A stretch of DNA of 64,000 nucleotides from Saussurea involucrata (GCA_033807775.1 CM066317.1:38691870-38755869), one strand, 5' to 3'. Positions 20,401-31,424 are shown, counted from the stretch's first letter. Program-made: numbers and translations. The notes: generated by a model from the letters alone, not told the origin.

Positions 20401-20753
20401 CAGTGTCCACTTCCACAGCTGAAGCTGAATATGTAGCCGCTGGAAGCTGTTGTTCTCAAGTCTTGTGGATGAGAAGTCAGCTACTAGACTATGATCTTCA
20501 GCTCTCCAAAATTCCAATCTATTGCGACAGCACAAGTGCCATCGCTATAGCAAACAATCCAGTGCTACACTCAAAGACAAAACACATAGAAATCAGGTAT
20601 CATTTTATCAGAGATCATGTGATGAATGGTGATATAGAACTTCATTTTATCCCAACTGATTATCAGTTAGCTGATTTGTTTACCAAGCCTCTTGATGAGA
20701 CAAGATTCAACTTTCTCATCAGCGAGCTTGGAATGCTGAACTTTGAAGGGTAA
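17475..20753 (+). CDS. pol: Copia Pol polyprotein of C2 (PR-IN-RT-RH), open
   Basis: Open frame of 1092 codons with no ATG at its beginning (nominal first codon TTG). Protease LDSGCSRHMTG, D11; integrase zinc domain LWHKRLSH ... CSACEKGKQTK; catalytic D204, D267 and E303 (D-X35-E), with SDHG where SDNG is more usual; reverse transcriptase with NKARLVAQGY, MDVKSAFLNG, GLKQAPRAWY and YVDDIIFGS (D780-D781); RNase H with AYSDSDFAGC and AEAEYVAAGS; tail LADLFTKPLDETRF. All active-site motifs look complete. Given the broken gag and 5' LTR, this pol could only act in trans. Its coding sequence carries many copies of the CGCTGA word in different reading frames. Confidence 0.96.
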   Translation: MQVKKGIWYLDSGCSRHMTGKKSLLAEYKEEKGPSVTFGGNGKGHTRGYGVLSNGTTSFRRVAYVEGLRHNLLSISQLCDMDNKVIFTKESCFVSDKKEKIALSGYRLENVYVINMDSTTTENSCFFSKASSDVNWLWHKRLSHLNFKTLNTLSSKELVTGLPQHSYAKESLCSACEKGKQTKASFKSKKVSSVSSPLQLLHMDLFGPVNKQSIAGKKYTLVIVDEFSRYTWVMFLRSKSDTAEELITFVRKMETLNNMIVRSIRSDHGTEFKNSSLDSFLESKGISHNFSSVRTPQQNGVAERRNRTIIEAARSMLSDSHLPTQFWAEAVNTACFTQNRSLIVKRFKKTAYELFHGRKPSISFLHIFGCQCFILNNRDALGKFDPKADDGIFLGYSSVSKAFRVFNRRRQTVEETIHVTFDESRSANSKPSADTEELNQWMFSHLGDSEEVPTPHAHTVENDGPPIIPDMQNSEAETSWVSVVPINTIPAVDPNVSDIPSISQQSVNEVTNANIPLLADNPEVAEASSSVSPVQTESATYAPAQRWTVNHPIDQILGDPNAGIQTRRSAGNICLFVNFISLTEPKKIDDALRDPNWVSAMQEELTEFERNKVWKLVRRPTDKTVIGTKWVYRNKLDEHGTVTRNKARLVAQGYRQEEGIDYDETFAPVARLESIRLFLAYAVHKNFTIHQMDVKSAFLNGKLNEEVYVEQPPGFSDPKRPGYVYKLDKALYGLKQAPRAWYDTLSTYLHIEQFERGKIDKTLFFRKVKGHIILVQIYVDDIIFGSTNPELCTRFADRMKDEYKMSMMGELTYFLGLQIKQTEKGTFINQGKYVKDMLKKFDLTESSAMKTPMAPPLTLDKDTKGVPVNVTLYRGMIGSLLYLTASRPDIMFATCLCARYQAEPKISHMKDVKRIFRYLKGTANLGLWYPKDSGFDLTAYSDSDFAGCKMDRKSTTGGCQLLGGKLVSWTSKKQNSVSTSTAEAEYVAAGSCCSQVLWMRSQLLDYDLQLSKIPIYCDSTSAIAIANNPVLHSKTKHIEIRYHFIRDHVMNGDIELHFIPTDYQLADLFTKPLDETRFNFLISELGMLNFEG

Positions 20754-21364
20754 AATCTTCAGCGGTTCACATTTGATCAGCGATACGTTTATACAAACTT
20801 GTATATCCTTGGGGATAAAATCAACTTATATAATCCATTTCATCATCTTCTCTCTGAATAAACTTGGTAAAACTGATATCCAGGTATGTTTTCTCTCTCT
20901 GACAAACGCATGAAAATGAAAGATTTCAAAATAAATTGCATCGCTGAATATCTCTTCCTTAACAGCGATATTTTGAAAGTTCTTTAAACCTTCACTGATA
21001 TTTTCTATTCAGTGTTTCATGTTTTTCAAAAGAGTCCCTGAGTTTTTCAAAACCTCAGACACATCCTAAAAGAATGTGAAAGGACAGTTGTGACGTCATT
21101 ACAACGGATAACACCAGGCACGATTTCTTTCTGACACACGTTTCGCTCAAACTTCCAATCAAATGCAAACACGTGTCCGTGTCAGGATGAAAACCTTTTC
21201 CCGCTCAAGGTTTTCTCTCTCTAAAACTCTCTATATAAACAACTCTTGGTTTATATTTGTCTTTTACGCGAACATTCTTCCTCCGCAAGAAAGAAATTAC
21301 TGTTGCATTTGTGCTCTCAAAAACTTCAAGAACTGTTCATCATCTTCTTCATCAAAACATCAAG
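20754..21364 (+). promoter_or_regulatory. Putative internal promoter and 5' leader of ORF3 (C2)
   Basis: This gene-free stretch between pol and ORF3 looks like a Pol II promoter. It holds the palindrome TGACGTCA (21091-21098, a bZIP/TGA-factor site type), CACGTGTC (21170-21177, G-box/ABRE type), then TATATAAA (21232-21239) preceded by a C/T-rich run, then a leader with CTTCTTCATC-type sequence. The spacing, with sites 60-140 bp above the TATA, is normal for plant promoters. Transcription from it is an inference. Confidence 0.5.
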
Positions 21365-21742
21365 GTTAATATGTTCTTATTTTTCAAATGCAGATAACTT
21401 GTTTTCGATCTTCTCTTTGTTTTAACAAGATCAAACAAAAGAACTTAAAAATAAAATCATTTTCTTTCATGGTTTTATGAACACAACCATTTCATGGTTG
21501 TTCTTCAAGTTTTAAATCTAAATCTTAAACTTGTTCTTCATTCGTATCCGGTTTTTTTTGAAACTGGAATACAAGAATTTATGGGTTTTACATTTCGTTT
21601 CAAAATCATGAAAAACCCTAATCTTCATTAAGACATTTATGTCTGAATGAAATGGACAAAATTCGAACAATCTTAATTGAAATTCTTTCCATACTAAGAC
21701 AATTCTTATTTGTTAACATCTTTGGTTGAACTGATAAAACAG
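21365..21742 (+). other. Possible 5' UTR intron before ORF3 (C2)
   Basis: The sequence runs from AAG|GTTAAT to AAACAG|AGAAATGG. The interior is T-rich and carries no open frame of note. The ORF3 ATG (21747) lies five bases after the acceptor. A leader intron right before an ATG is common in plant genes; splicing here is unproven. Confidence 0.35.
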
Positions 21743-21746
21743 AGAA

Positions 21747-24700
21747 ATGGCATCTTCAAAGATCAATGTCACCGCTGAGTCCATCTCCGCTGACTCTGAG
21801 GAAGTGGACATCATCAAAGCCCCTCAGGTTAAGTTCAAGCTGGATCAACTAGATTGGACTAAGGTCAACAACCTCTCTGCGCTTCTCGAGTTTCCTCCTC
21901 GAAAGCAAGTCACACATCTGGATGATGCTGTGAATTTCCTGAAAAACTGCTGCATTTCAACAGCCCTGACCATCACACCTCCCGCAAGTCAGCTACTACT
22001 ATCCCAGTTCTGGTACTCTGCCAGACACACTCAGCTACCCTCCGCCAAAGATGCATCCAAAACCATCGATTGCATACTCAGCGATACTGAGTATGGTACA
22101 ATTAAGATAACCCTCGCTATCATACGAAAAGCCCTGAACTTTCCCAATGCCACCAAAGAAAAACCATTCGTTCCATTCCCTGACCATAAGAAGCAAGCTG
22201 ACAAAGATGCCATCATTGTTTTTCTCGACACAATGGGTTACATCTGGGACATTGGAAGGGACAAGAAGCCCGAGAAGAAGCTGACGCTGATAAAAAAGTC
22301 CAAAATGCCCAGCGAGATGAATTTCATCTTCGCTCACCTGATCAGCTGCATGACAGCGAAGTCCGGCTCTTCTGATCAAGCCGCACAACCTACGCAAGCT
22401 ATGGGATACGCACTGCTGAAAGGTCTAAACATTGACTGGGCCTCTATTATATATGATGACCTAGTACAACGGGTGGATTCTGCCGCTGACCGACCAGCAT
22501 GGGTTCCTTAACCAAGATTCATCAGCGCCATCTTCCAATATGGCCTGAAGGACAGCTATCCTGAAGAGGGTGACCTGAAACTTTCTCAGGTTGGCCCTAA
22601 GGTGCTCGATTTCAAACCTGTCGCCAACGAGGTACGTCTCTCTACCCTTCTCTCTCTTCTTAACCCCAATTCTCCGCTTTCTGTGGCTCCTTCAGTGACA
22701 ATACCCATCGCTGATACCCCGGCCACAAAACCCTCTCCTTCTAAGAAAAGGAAACCCTCTCACACCCAACTTGATTCCAAAAGGATCAAGAAAACCAAGG
22801 AGCAACCCCAGCAATTCCATGCTGAAGACTCCTCAGCTCATTCTGACGAGCTGAAGGAAAGTTTAGTGGTACGCTCTGCCACACCCGTTCAAGCCATCCC
22901 TCCAATCCAGACTTCAGCGTCTCCAAACGCTGAGGTTAGAAACTTGGAAACTACCCAACCTCCCTCAGTCTCTCAAAAGACCGATGAAGTGATTGTCAGC
23001 GATTCCAACGCTGAACTCAGTACCCGAATCCCAATCTTATCCTTCGCTCCTCCTTCCACTTCTTTGGACACACCTCCAGCTAACACTGGAGATGCCATCA
23101 TTCAAGAAGCCACCGCTGATGCTTCTCAAAGAATGATGAAGACAGGACCTGCAGAGATCACCATTCCTCACCGAACTTTTGAGGAAGATATGGAACATTA
23201 TTCAGGAGTCCGCAACTTTGACGATTTCGTCAATCCTCCTGCAGGTACAAATCAACCCATATATACTGTAATTAAACCTGAAACTTCTGAGCTTTCCTTT
23301 GTTCACAAGTACTTATGTGTTACAGGTCCTAATTTGGGAGACATCAACGACTCTCTGAAGTCCGTGGAAACAAAGCTGACAGCTCTCACCACCACACTCT
23401 CCAACAATTCTACAGCTGTAACAAACGCTGGAGAGAATTTGACAAAGCTGACAATGGTGGTAGAAAAGAAAGCTTCCACAGACGACATCAAGATTGTTGA
23501 TAAGACTCTCAGCGATTTCGCCAAAGTGCTCGCTGACATCTACACAGACTACACCTCACTCAAACAATCAGTTTCCTCCATGTCCGGCGAAGTAACAACG
23601 CTGAAGACATCGGTTGGAGCACTAGAAGGTGATATGTCTGCTGTGAAGACAAATGTTCAAACTCTGACGACTGACTTAGGCTCTGTAAAGACCGACGTTG
23701 GTTCGATGAAAACAATGATTGAAGAGCTGCTCAACAAGGCAAGAACTCCAGCTCCTGCTCCTGCCCCTGCCCCTATTTTGGAATCTTTCACAGCGGCGGA
23801 TCGCACAGAGCTGAAGAAAATCACGCCTGCTATTTCTGGCCTAGAAGACAGAATAGCAAAGCTTGAAGGTTGTGTGAAAATCTCTGGCCCAGAAGACAGA
23901 GATAACACCAATGCTGAGTCTACTCATTCCTCCCCCAATCATGAGAAAGAGGGGGAGAAGAGCGCTGAACATTCCGGTGAGAAGAGCGCTGAAGATCTAA
24001 AAAAAAGCGCTGAAGATCTGAACAAGAGCGCTGAAGACCTTTCCCATGATGAATCTATCAGGGGAGAGAGGAATGAAGATCTGATCGCTGAAAAACCTCA
24101 GGGAGATGAAAACCCTGAGGGAACCGAGAAGCTCGCCTATGTATCCGAGGGGGATCAACAAGAAGAAGACGCTGAAGAATCCGAAGCAGAAGATGATGAA
24201 GCCATCGACATCCCTGATGATGAACCATCTTCTTCTCCAAAGAATGATGATGATGATGACGAAGATGACGATGATTTCTTTATCGTCAAACCTGCCCCAA
24301 GGATCAAATCTCTTAAGGGAATTTTGATAAATGAACCTTCAGGGGAGCGGACAAAGACAAAGCCCTCAGCCTCTGGAGCTGAGAAAGGCAAAGGCAAAAG
24401 CGTCGCTGAAGATGACAATCTGACGATCTTGCTTGAAAAGCCGGTTTGCCAGGTACACTGATCATCTCTTACTCCATCCCTCCTCTATCATACACTATCA
24501 GTTCCTCTACCCAAGCCTATACACTTAAACCAATTCTCTCTATCTGTTTCTACCCAGCTTCTTACTTGTAAGATCGCTGTGTTTCAGCTAGTCCTCTCCC
24601 CTGTTTGAGGATATCGCTGAAGGCTCCACAACTGCGACTTCACCAATAATTCCAGCTGCCGCTGAAGAAATAATCCCAGTCTTGGATTTGATCTCTGAGA

Positions 24701-25848
24701 TTGATGAACCTGAAGAACAAACTCTCTCACACAGAAACAGACCTTCCTTGGCTCCTCAAAAGCTAAGAGAAGAAGAACAGAAGAAAAGAGAAGAAATAAT
24801 AAAGCGATTCGAGGATCAGCGAATCATTCTAAGGCGTGATCAACTACCTTCAGTTCCTCCTATGTTCAGAATTTCAAAAGTTGAATACAAGGAACACCTC
24901 AGAGCTGAACGCCTCATCGCTGAAAGAAAGGAAGCTGAAGAGAAAGACAGAGAATACGCCATCAAGCTTACTCAAGAATCTGTCAAAGACCCCAAGCTGA
25001 AACGTGTTCCCATTCAAATCCAACGAAAGCTTTGGGAAGAAGCCCAGAAGATGGTGGAAAAGAAAACTGAAGTTTCTCAGACCACCGTGATCTGGTGTAA
25101 AGAGAAAATTCACTTCAGATATCGTCCAGCGAAGATCAACAAGGTATTCATCTCTGGAAGAACCTCTATCGGAGTACCTATTGTTGACATCAAACTTTTC
25201 AGAGAAGATGGCCAAACTGAAACCTTTCGCGCTGACATTGTAAAAAGGTATGGTCTCTCTGAATGGCTGGAGATGAGGTTAGCTATCCAATCGTCACAAT
25301 CTAAGTACAAGGATCATTTCGAAAAGCTGATAAACAGACAGATCGATTTGATATCTTCTTGTGTGGACATTCCTCTTCTTCCTAATCTAAAGCTGAAAAG
25401 AAAAAGGGCCTCTCCAAAGAAGAAACGTCAAGATTCAAACTCATGTCCTGTCATACGAAATGAAACTGGAATTGGTTTCTCTCGCGCTGAAGTGCTTGGT
25501 CCTGACCCTGATCTATCTGCCCTTGACATTTCTTTGCCACCATGTGAACTTTTCGTCCCTGGTAAAGTCATCAGTAATCCTTATGGAATATTCTTTCTCG
25601 ACTACGACGGACGTAAATGTTTTCAACGGATCGCTGAGCTTCCAATCACTCCAATCGAACAGCTCAGAGATCTCATCTACTGGTGTGACTTCAGAAAAGA
25701 CATTCAGGCACGACACCTAAAACCCTTGATCTTTGAAGAAGCGCTGAACAAAAGAAAACGAGGTGTAACGGTTCCTGACTGGATGATCCCCACTGAAAAG
25801 ACGACCCTTGATGAACTTCTCATTAAGGAAGAACCTTTTGAAAACTGA
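21747..25848 (+). pseudogene. ORF3 of C2 (Sirevirus 'env-like' frame), one stop plus frame change
   Basis: The first part (21747-24461) is one frame with a single TAA at 22509-22511. The last part (24610-25848) is in another frame. The two can be joined either by a 157-bp intron-like stretch (24453-24609) or by a frameshift. The N-terminal domain (LDDAVNFLKNCCISTALTIT, SQFWYSARH, ISCMTAKSG) parallels that of C1 ORF3. Then come a P/S/T-rich linker with a KKRKPS cluster, a helical repeat region (SVKTDVGSMKTMIEELL), repeats of EKSAEDLxKSAEDL (about 23950-24050), a run of acidic residues (DDDDDEDDDDFF) and, in the last part, a charged helix and basic clusters (KRKRASPKKKRQD). No signal peptide or membrane helix is visible. 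The function is unknown. Confidence 0.75.
24453..24609 (+). other. Intron-like 157-bp interruption of C2 ORF3
   Basis: Starts CAG|GTACAC and ends CCCTGTTTGAG|GAT after a pyrimidine-rich stretch. Removing it keeps the reading frame open across the junction (codon boundary on both sides, change from the first to the second frame). The interior is T/C-rich with in-frame stops. The alternative is a frameshift in a decayed gene. Confidence 0.35.
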
Positions 25849-26114
25849 TATAATCTCCTTTTTTTCTATTATATCAGTTATCCTTCTGTACTTGTAAATT
25901 ATTTCGCTTGTACTTATAATCTTTCTGTTCTTCATTGTAACCTGATTCAATATTTTAAAGAAAGATTTCAGCGAACGTACTTTACTCCATCAGTACTGAA
26001 AAGATCCCAGAAAACAGTAAAAGGGACAAACATTTTATGAGTTCTTTTTATCCTTATGTTTTCATTAAATAGCAACTTTCTTTGTTGCTATGTCATAATC
26101 AAATAGGGGGAGAT
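25849..26114 (+). other. 3' untranslated stretch and polypurine tract of C2
   Basis: AT-rich sequence without a frame. It ends in AATAGGGGGAGAT (26102-26114), the plus-strand primer just before the LTR start TGTTGA. Confidence 0.9.
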
Positions 26115-27084
26115 TGTTGATCCAAACCCTCAGTGATTTGATAATGACCCTCTCTTAAATACTTAGTGAAAATTGTAAGTAAACAATATGTATCAGAGTT
26201 TCACTATCGCTGATAAGTACTAAGATCTTCCAGTACCGCTGATAGGAACTCTCGCTCTTTAAGTTAAACATTCAGCGAAACTGTTCACCATAAATGCTCT
26301 GAGTCTGTTCAGTCATTATGATGATCGCTGATAAGTTAGTTGTTTACTTATGATCCCTGAAGACAAGTTTCACGTCAACAAAGGTTCTACGCTGAAGTCG
26401 AAGATCAAGCTCAAGAACCAGCGACAAGTCTCCTAATGAACTGATGTGGATCAGCGAAGACTCAGATTTGTCCACTCAACGTGAAGTATCAAGTACAAGA
26501 CTTCAGCTATCGCTGAACTTTATCATCGGCTGAATAGTAAATGATAATCGCTGAATCAACGAAAGCTGATCATGAAGTCCTCCGTACAAAGTACTTTTGT
26601 CTTAACCACCCTTGCACGCCTCCGTACGAAATGTCAGAAAAGAACCTCCGAATATCTGAAATCGTACAACCACTCTGATACTACACTATTCATCCATACG
26701 GCTACTAAGGTTGTCAACAAAGGTCAATGACATGCAACCAACCAGCTGATGACACGTGTAAAGTATATACTGACTTGCATTAAATGCATGCAGTATATAA
26801 AGAGATGAACTCACTTCATTTTGAAGTAACTTGCTAACTCTGGACAAGTTCAAATCTCTTATCTCAAGATAGGTTATTATTAGTAATTTCCTTATCTTTC
26901 TTAGTGCAAGAAACCTTAGTGTTCCAACTTGTTTAGATTTAGGTTTATCCTTAATCTTGTCTCCGCAACAAGCTGTAAATTGTTAATGATTTATCAATAA
27001 ACAATTTAGAAAAGTAAAATCTGTGTGTTTGTATTCAACCCCCCCCCCCCTTCTACAAACTTGTATAGGCCTTCGGGACCAACA
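26115..27084 (+). repeat. 3' LTR of C2 (970 bp)
   Basis: TGTTGATCCAAACC to GGGACCAACA. The U3 part carries about eight CGCTGA/TCAGCG words (26207-26555). TATATAAAG at 26794-26802 is the likely core promoter, and AATAAA is at 26996-27001. A run of 12 C (27039-27050) lies near the end. The five bases after it are CCATT; the matching left target copy is lost. Confidence 0.93.
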
Positions 27085-27573
27085 CCATTGACTTGAGAAT
27101 TTCATTCTTCAGTGTCGATCTTCATAAACGCGCGAGTTCAAAAGAAAGAGATCACTGAAATGATCAATCGATTTCTTAAAAACTCTTGAAGAATAAAACT
27201 CCCCCTATCATTTCTTGAAACGACGTCTTCTTTCTACAAATCTCCCCGTTGACATTAAAACGAATCTTTGATTTTAAACTTTCTTTGACATGAAATTGAT
27301 GTAGACATTCGCCCCCTTTTTCGATGAAAGTGAGCATCACGAGCATCGAAAATCTTTTCAATTTCAGTCACGGACAATCTCCCTCTTCAAAAACATTTCT
27401 TCCCCTTGAAAAACACGAACAATCTCCCCATAAGCGAAAGATCTTGCTCCCCCTAAAAATAAGAATTGTAGAGCAAGTTGATTTTCTCCCCCTGAAAATT
27501 TGCATAAAATTCATATAAGCGCACATTTTAACAAACTTATATAAAGAGAATAGAATTCATTGAACAACATTTT
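27085..27573 (-). mobile_element. TRG fragment (3' internal part) flanking C2
   Basis: Equivalent to 14242-14736 of copy A, including the CTCCCC repeats. It joins the C2 3' LTR on the left and a gypsy LTR on the right (27574). It overlaps sequence already present left of C2, so the two flanks of C2 are not the two halves of one target copy. Confidence 0.85.
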
Positions 27574-29018
27574 AACAAACTTGTTTGGAAATGAATTAGG
27601 GTATCTCGCATTCACCTTCTCCATGATTCGGTCCTTACTTGTCAAGGTTAGATAGTGAATTGGACACTCTGGTTATTGATGAATCGAAACTGGTCTGGAC
27701 TTTGGCAGGATCCAGAATCCGGAAGGGGACCGGATCCGGAATGGGAGAAATCAGAGTCCCGGTATTAGGATTCCGGTATTGCAGCCCGGAATAGCCAGTT
27801 TCAGAATTCTTTTAGTCCGGAGTTTGTAGGAGCCGGAGTCCAAATCGGATTCGGTACGAAACCGGAACCCCGGGTGGATCCGAAGTGGTAAGACCCTGAA
27901 CCCGGCGTCGGGACCCGGAGTAGGGGTAAATGAGATCCGGAATCCCTTTGGGAAGGATCCGGAACTTGGGATCCGGAATCTCTTTGGGAAGGATCCGGAC
28001 TTGGGCCGAAAATGAATGATTCGGATTGGGCCGGTAAGCAGAATCCGGAACCCGATTTCTGGACTGAGAAGTGTGACTTTTCCAACTTAGATAATTTTGG
28101 GTTATGTTCGGAAGCAATCTCGGGTATCAAATGAAAGACTTGTGATCTACGTTTCCTAAAAATTATAGGTGTTCCATCTAGGGATCGGAAGCTTAAGTAA
28201 GAAGTCTTGAAGCGAGAAAGACATGTGAGTTTTTCTAACTAAAATACGTGTTTTAAAACATTTTCCTGAAGTAAGTAAATGTGAAGAAATGCTATGTTTT
28301 ATCGCAAGATTTTTTTAAAGTTATTTGAGATGTATGCATACATTGTTGTTAGATGTAAATCGGCTAAGTCGGGGGGTGTGGCCCGCCAGTGCTCATATCG
28401 GGGGGGGGGGGTGTCCCATTTATGCCATGGGAGGAGTGTGAGACTGACACGTTGTCACTTCCGGGTGACTCCAGTGTGCCATTTACATGAGTTGAGTTAT
28501 ATGAAAGTTTGTATTAAAGATGTTATGTTTGAAAGTTACAAAATGTTTTATATGCATGATATCAAACTCTTGAGGGAGCTCACTAGACCTTTTGGTCTAA
28601 CCCTCGCATTTTCCAAACTAAACCTTTTCAGGTAAGCAGGATGTAGGAAGCACCGTTAAGGGCAAAGAGCAGGCTTAGAGCACAGATGCTTCTAGAGTTA
28701 GAGTATCGCTTTATTTTTTTAGACTTTTGATATTCTTAGTTGTGAATAGGTTGTTTTCGCCAACCTAGTTTTGATGATGCTTGTAAGGAAAATTTTGAGA
28801 CAAAATTTTTGGGGATGTTATATTATTATGAATGCCATGCTTTATTTTAGTTGGGTTGTTACAATTGGTATTAGAGCCATAATTTAAGGGATTTAGGTGA
28901 CCGGACGAGCCTAAACTTAAACTGTAGAAGTAGAAATCATAACTGAGAATCATGAATGCGTTAGGAGGACACTAGAATAGGAATAAGACTAATAGGGTAG
29001 AAAGGACAGTCAATTAAG

Positions 29019-29061
29019 GTAAATTCGGGATTACATCTGGCCAGTGTATTTGTGAATTTAC
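29019..29061 (+). other. Leader hairpin with palindromic loop (copy B)
   Basis: Same GTAAATTC/GAATTTAC stem and CTGGCCAG loop palindrome as in copy A, here behind an undamaged PBS. Confidence 0.6.
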
Positions 29062-29146
29062 AGGTACATGTATGTACTTAAGCTGTCGTATTATTCTTGA
29101 GTAGTAGACTTAAGTTATTCATTTTGTCGTAGTTCAGTAATCAAGA

Positions 29147-29956
29147 ATGTCTGAAAGAAGATTGAGGAGTAGATCTGTGCCCGTGGTGGGTACAACTCCA
29201 GTTGTAGGAGAGATTCGAGTAGAAGAGATCTTTGAGGAGGAACCGGTGAATCCCTCGAGTCGAGCGGCCACCCACGAAAGGGGCAGAGGCTAAGAAAGGG
29301 GCAGAGGCTAAGGGATGAGGTAGACCACCGTTGCGAGCTGCCTCTCAGGCAGTTGGGACTGGTGTGGCAACCCGCGGAGGGAAGAAGAAGCCAACCACCC
29401 TTCGAGCAAAAAGTACGGGAGCGCCTGAAGTGCGTGAACCCCTCCATCAAGAAAGTACCGCTTCAGTAGGTGGGAGAAGCCAGTCAGACAACCCGAAGAG
29501 AAACCAGAATCAGGCTTTTGTTACCGAGAAGAAGTTTACGGCTGAGATGGGTAAACTACAAGATACTCTACAGGCATTGTTGGAAAATCGGATCAAGAAT
29601 ACATCAGAAGGGCAAACTAAAAGCGGGAATGAGACCAAGACTGAGGCATATAGTTTACCTCCGACCGTGGTGGGAGATCACGCTATGTCAACTCCGTTTG
29701 TGGCCAATGAACCAAAGGCAATGAAGAGATGTACCTTTAAAACATTTGCGTCGCGCAAACCCTCGTCTTTCAACGGGGAACGCAAACTGGTTTTAGCGTT
29801 GAGGTGGATACGCGAGATGGAGCTAGCTTTTGACACAAGAAAGTGCACCGAAGAAGACAAAGTGTTGTTTGCAATGTCTATGCTGAAAGCAGACGCCATA
29901 TTCTGGTGGGACGTCGAGACTGGCGGTAAGGGTTCTAAGATTGCGAAGACAACTTC
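29147..29956 (+). pseudogene. gag: Truncated gypsy Gag (copy B), further broken
   Basis: Same gene piece as 10450-11246. The Arg/Gly-rich patch is rearranged by an 18-bp repeat (GAAAGGGGCAGAGGCTAA twice, 29275-29311), which brings in stops and a frame change. The rest (from 29331) is open again and reads like copy A through the capsid helix IFWWDVE. It ends at the same microhomology joint to the minus-strand LTR. Confidence 0.85.
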
Positions 29957-31000
29957 ATGGAAGAATTAGCTAAACCTAGGGATTTGGGCCTTTTTATACC
30001 TTCCCACAATTTTCAATTTTGACCCTCCACTTAAACTTTCATTTCTTAAACATTAGCCACCAAACTTTCATACTTGCTAGAAAAACCCGGTTGTTACATA
30101 GTCTTAATCCTTTACATGAAATTTCTCTCTCCTATTGTAATAACCAGGGTTCTGAATGAAAAGATTTGGGAATATTGTCGGAAAAGTTAAGATGCTATAA
30201 CTTTGGGGGTTGGTTTGTTGTTTTGGGAGGGGGTATAAAGACCCTTATCATTTGGCACAAAACCCTAGGTTCTATCATTTTCATTTTTGGAGCGGTTATA
30301 GGAGAGTTGAGAATAGAAATCAAGTTACCAATTGCGCCATTGGAAGAAATCAAGGAGAGTGACGGATTGAGGATCACCAATTCATCGAGCTTCAAGGTAA
30401 TCTTATAGTCTTTACTCTCCTCGTCTTTTATCAATTGATCTTTTGGGTGGATACGAATTTTGGGAGCATTTGGGGTTTTAAGTGGATTTTGGGAGGATGA
30501 AATACTTTCATTGCAAAATACTGATTTTTGAGCGAGTTATGATGATTTGAAGTTATGAAAGTTCAAAAATCACAAAACCTAAAAATCCGAAATTTACAGC
30601 TTTCGGTATTAGAGTCCCGCAAAAGGAAAGTCCCGCAATTGAGAAGTCCCGCAACTGGGAAGTCACAGAGAAATACCGGGAGTTGTGATACCGGGACTGG
30701 CAAACAAGTCCCACAACTGAGTAATACCGGGACTAAATTAGGTACCGGGAGATGTAATACCGGGAGATGGAGTACCGGGAGATGGAATACCGGGAGATGT
30801 TCACTACCGGGAGATAATTATACCGGGAGTTGTTCACTACCGGGAGATATCAGCACTAGGAGTTATCACTACCGGGAGATAACTATACCGGGAGTTATTC
30901 ACTACCGGGAGATATCAGCACCGGGAGTTATTCACTACCGGGAGATATCAGCACCGGGAGTTATCACTACCGGGAGATATCAATACCGGGACTTCGAAAA
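29957..31000. repeat. LTR fragments in copy B (G2-type end; TGTAATAACC LTR with ACCGGGA array)
   Basis: 29957-30098 is the minus-strand G2-type LTR end. 30136 starts the TGTAATAACC LTR, and its ACCGGGA array covers about 30615-30990. The array differs from copy A by added or lost units. No gene. Confidence 0.75.
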
Positions 31001-31424
31001 CAAATCAGATACAAGAAAAACTTACCCGGTTCGATGAATTTCTGCAGTCTTGATGAGAAATAATCTGCAAGAACTTAGTACTAACAAGAAAACTAGCCCA
31101 AAAATACACGAAAACAATACTAAATTGAATCAACTAGTACTTTTGACAAGAAAATTTGATAATTTTCACGAACAGGGAGCAAAAAAAAACCAAATCAAGA
31201 ATTTTAAAAATCAGTGATTTTTACTCAACCAAACGATTTGAAAACACAGAGAGATCTTAGAAAACCTATGAGAAAAATGTATCAAGCTTCAATTTTGGGT
31301 TTTAACACCAAAATCAAAGCAATAAAAAATTCTTGAGATGAACACAGTACGTACTTTGAATGATCAAGAAAAACCAGAAAATACCTTTGAATCGATAGCT
31401 TTGTCCCTCTACTCTGATACCAAT

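Larger units (their letters stand above)
14833..27084 (+). mobile_element. Ty1/copia Sirevirus-type element C2
   Basis: PBS, gag, pol, ORF3, polypurine tract and a full 3' LTR (970 bp) are present, but only 135 bp of the 5' LTR. It is related to C1 yet clearly diverged, with a different gag start, a different ORF3 and a different dispersed word (CGCTGA in place of TACTGC). Gag has three stops and ORF3 has one plus a frame change, while pol is fully open. The right flank starts CCATTGACTT, the sequence at 14242 in copy A, so the insertion target was inside a TRG copy. The left joint at 14810-14833 is not the original one. Confidence 0.93.
27574..29956 (+). mobile_element. Ty3/gypsy fragment, copy B
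   Basis: A longer version of the copy A fragment. LTR 27574-28863 (start missing, end GGGTTGTTACA), PBS ATTGGTATTAGAGCC (28864-28878), leader with hairpin 29019-29061, and the gag start. The LTR part 27705-28060 is packed with ATCCGGAA and GACCGG words. A G run of 12 lies at 28400-28411. Confidence 0.85.
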
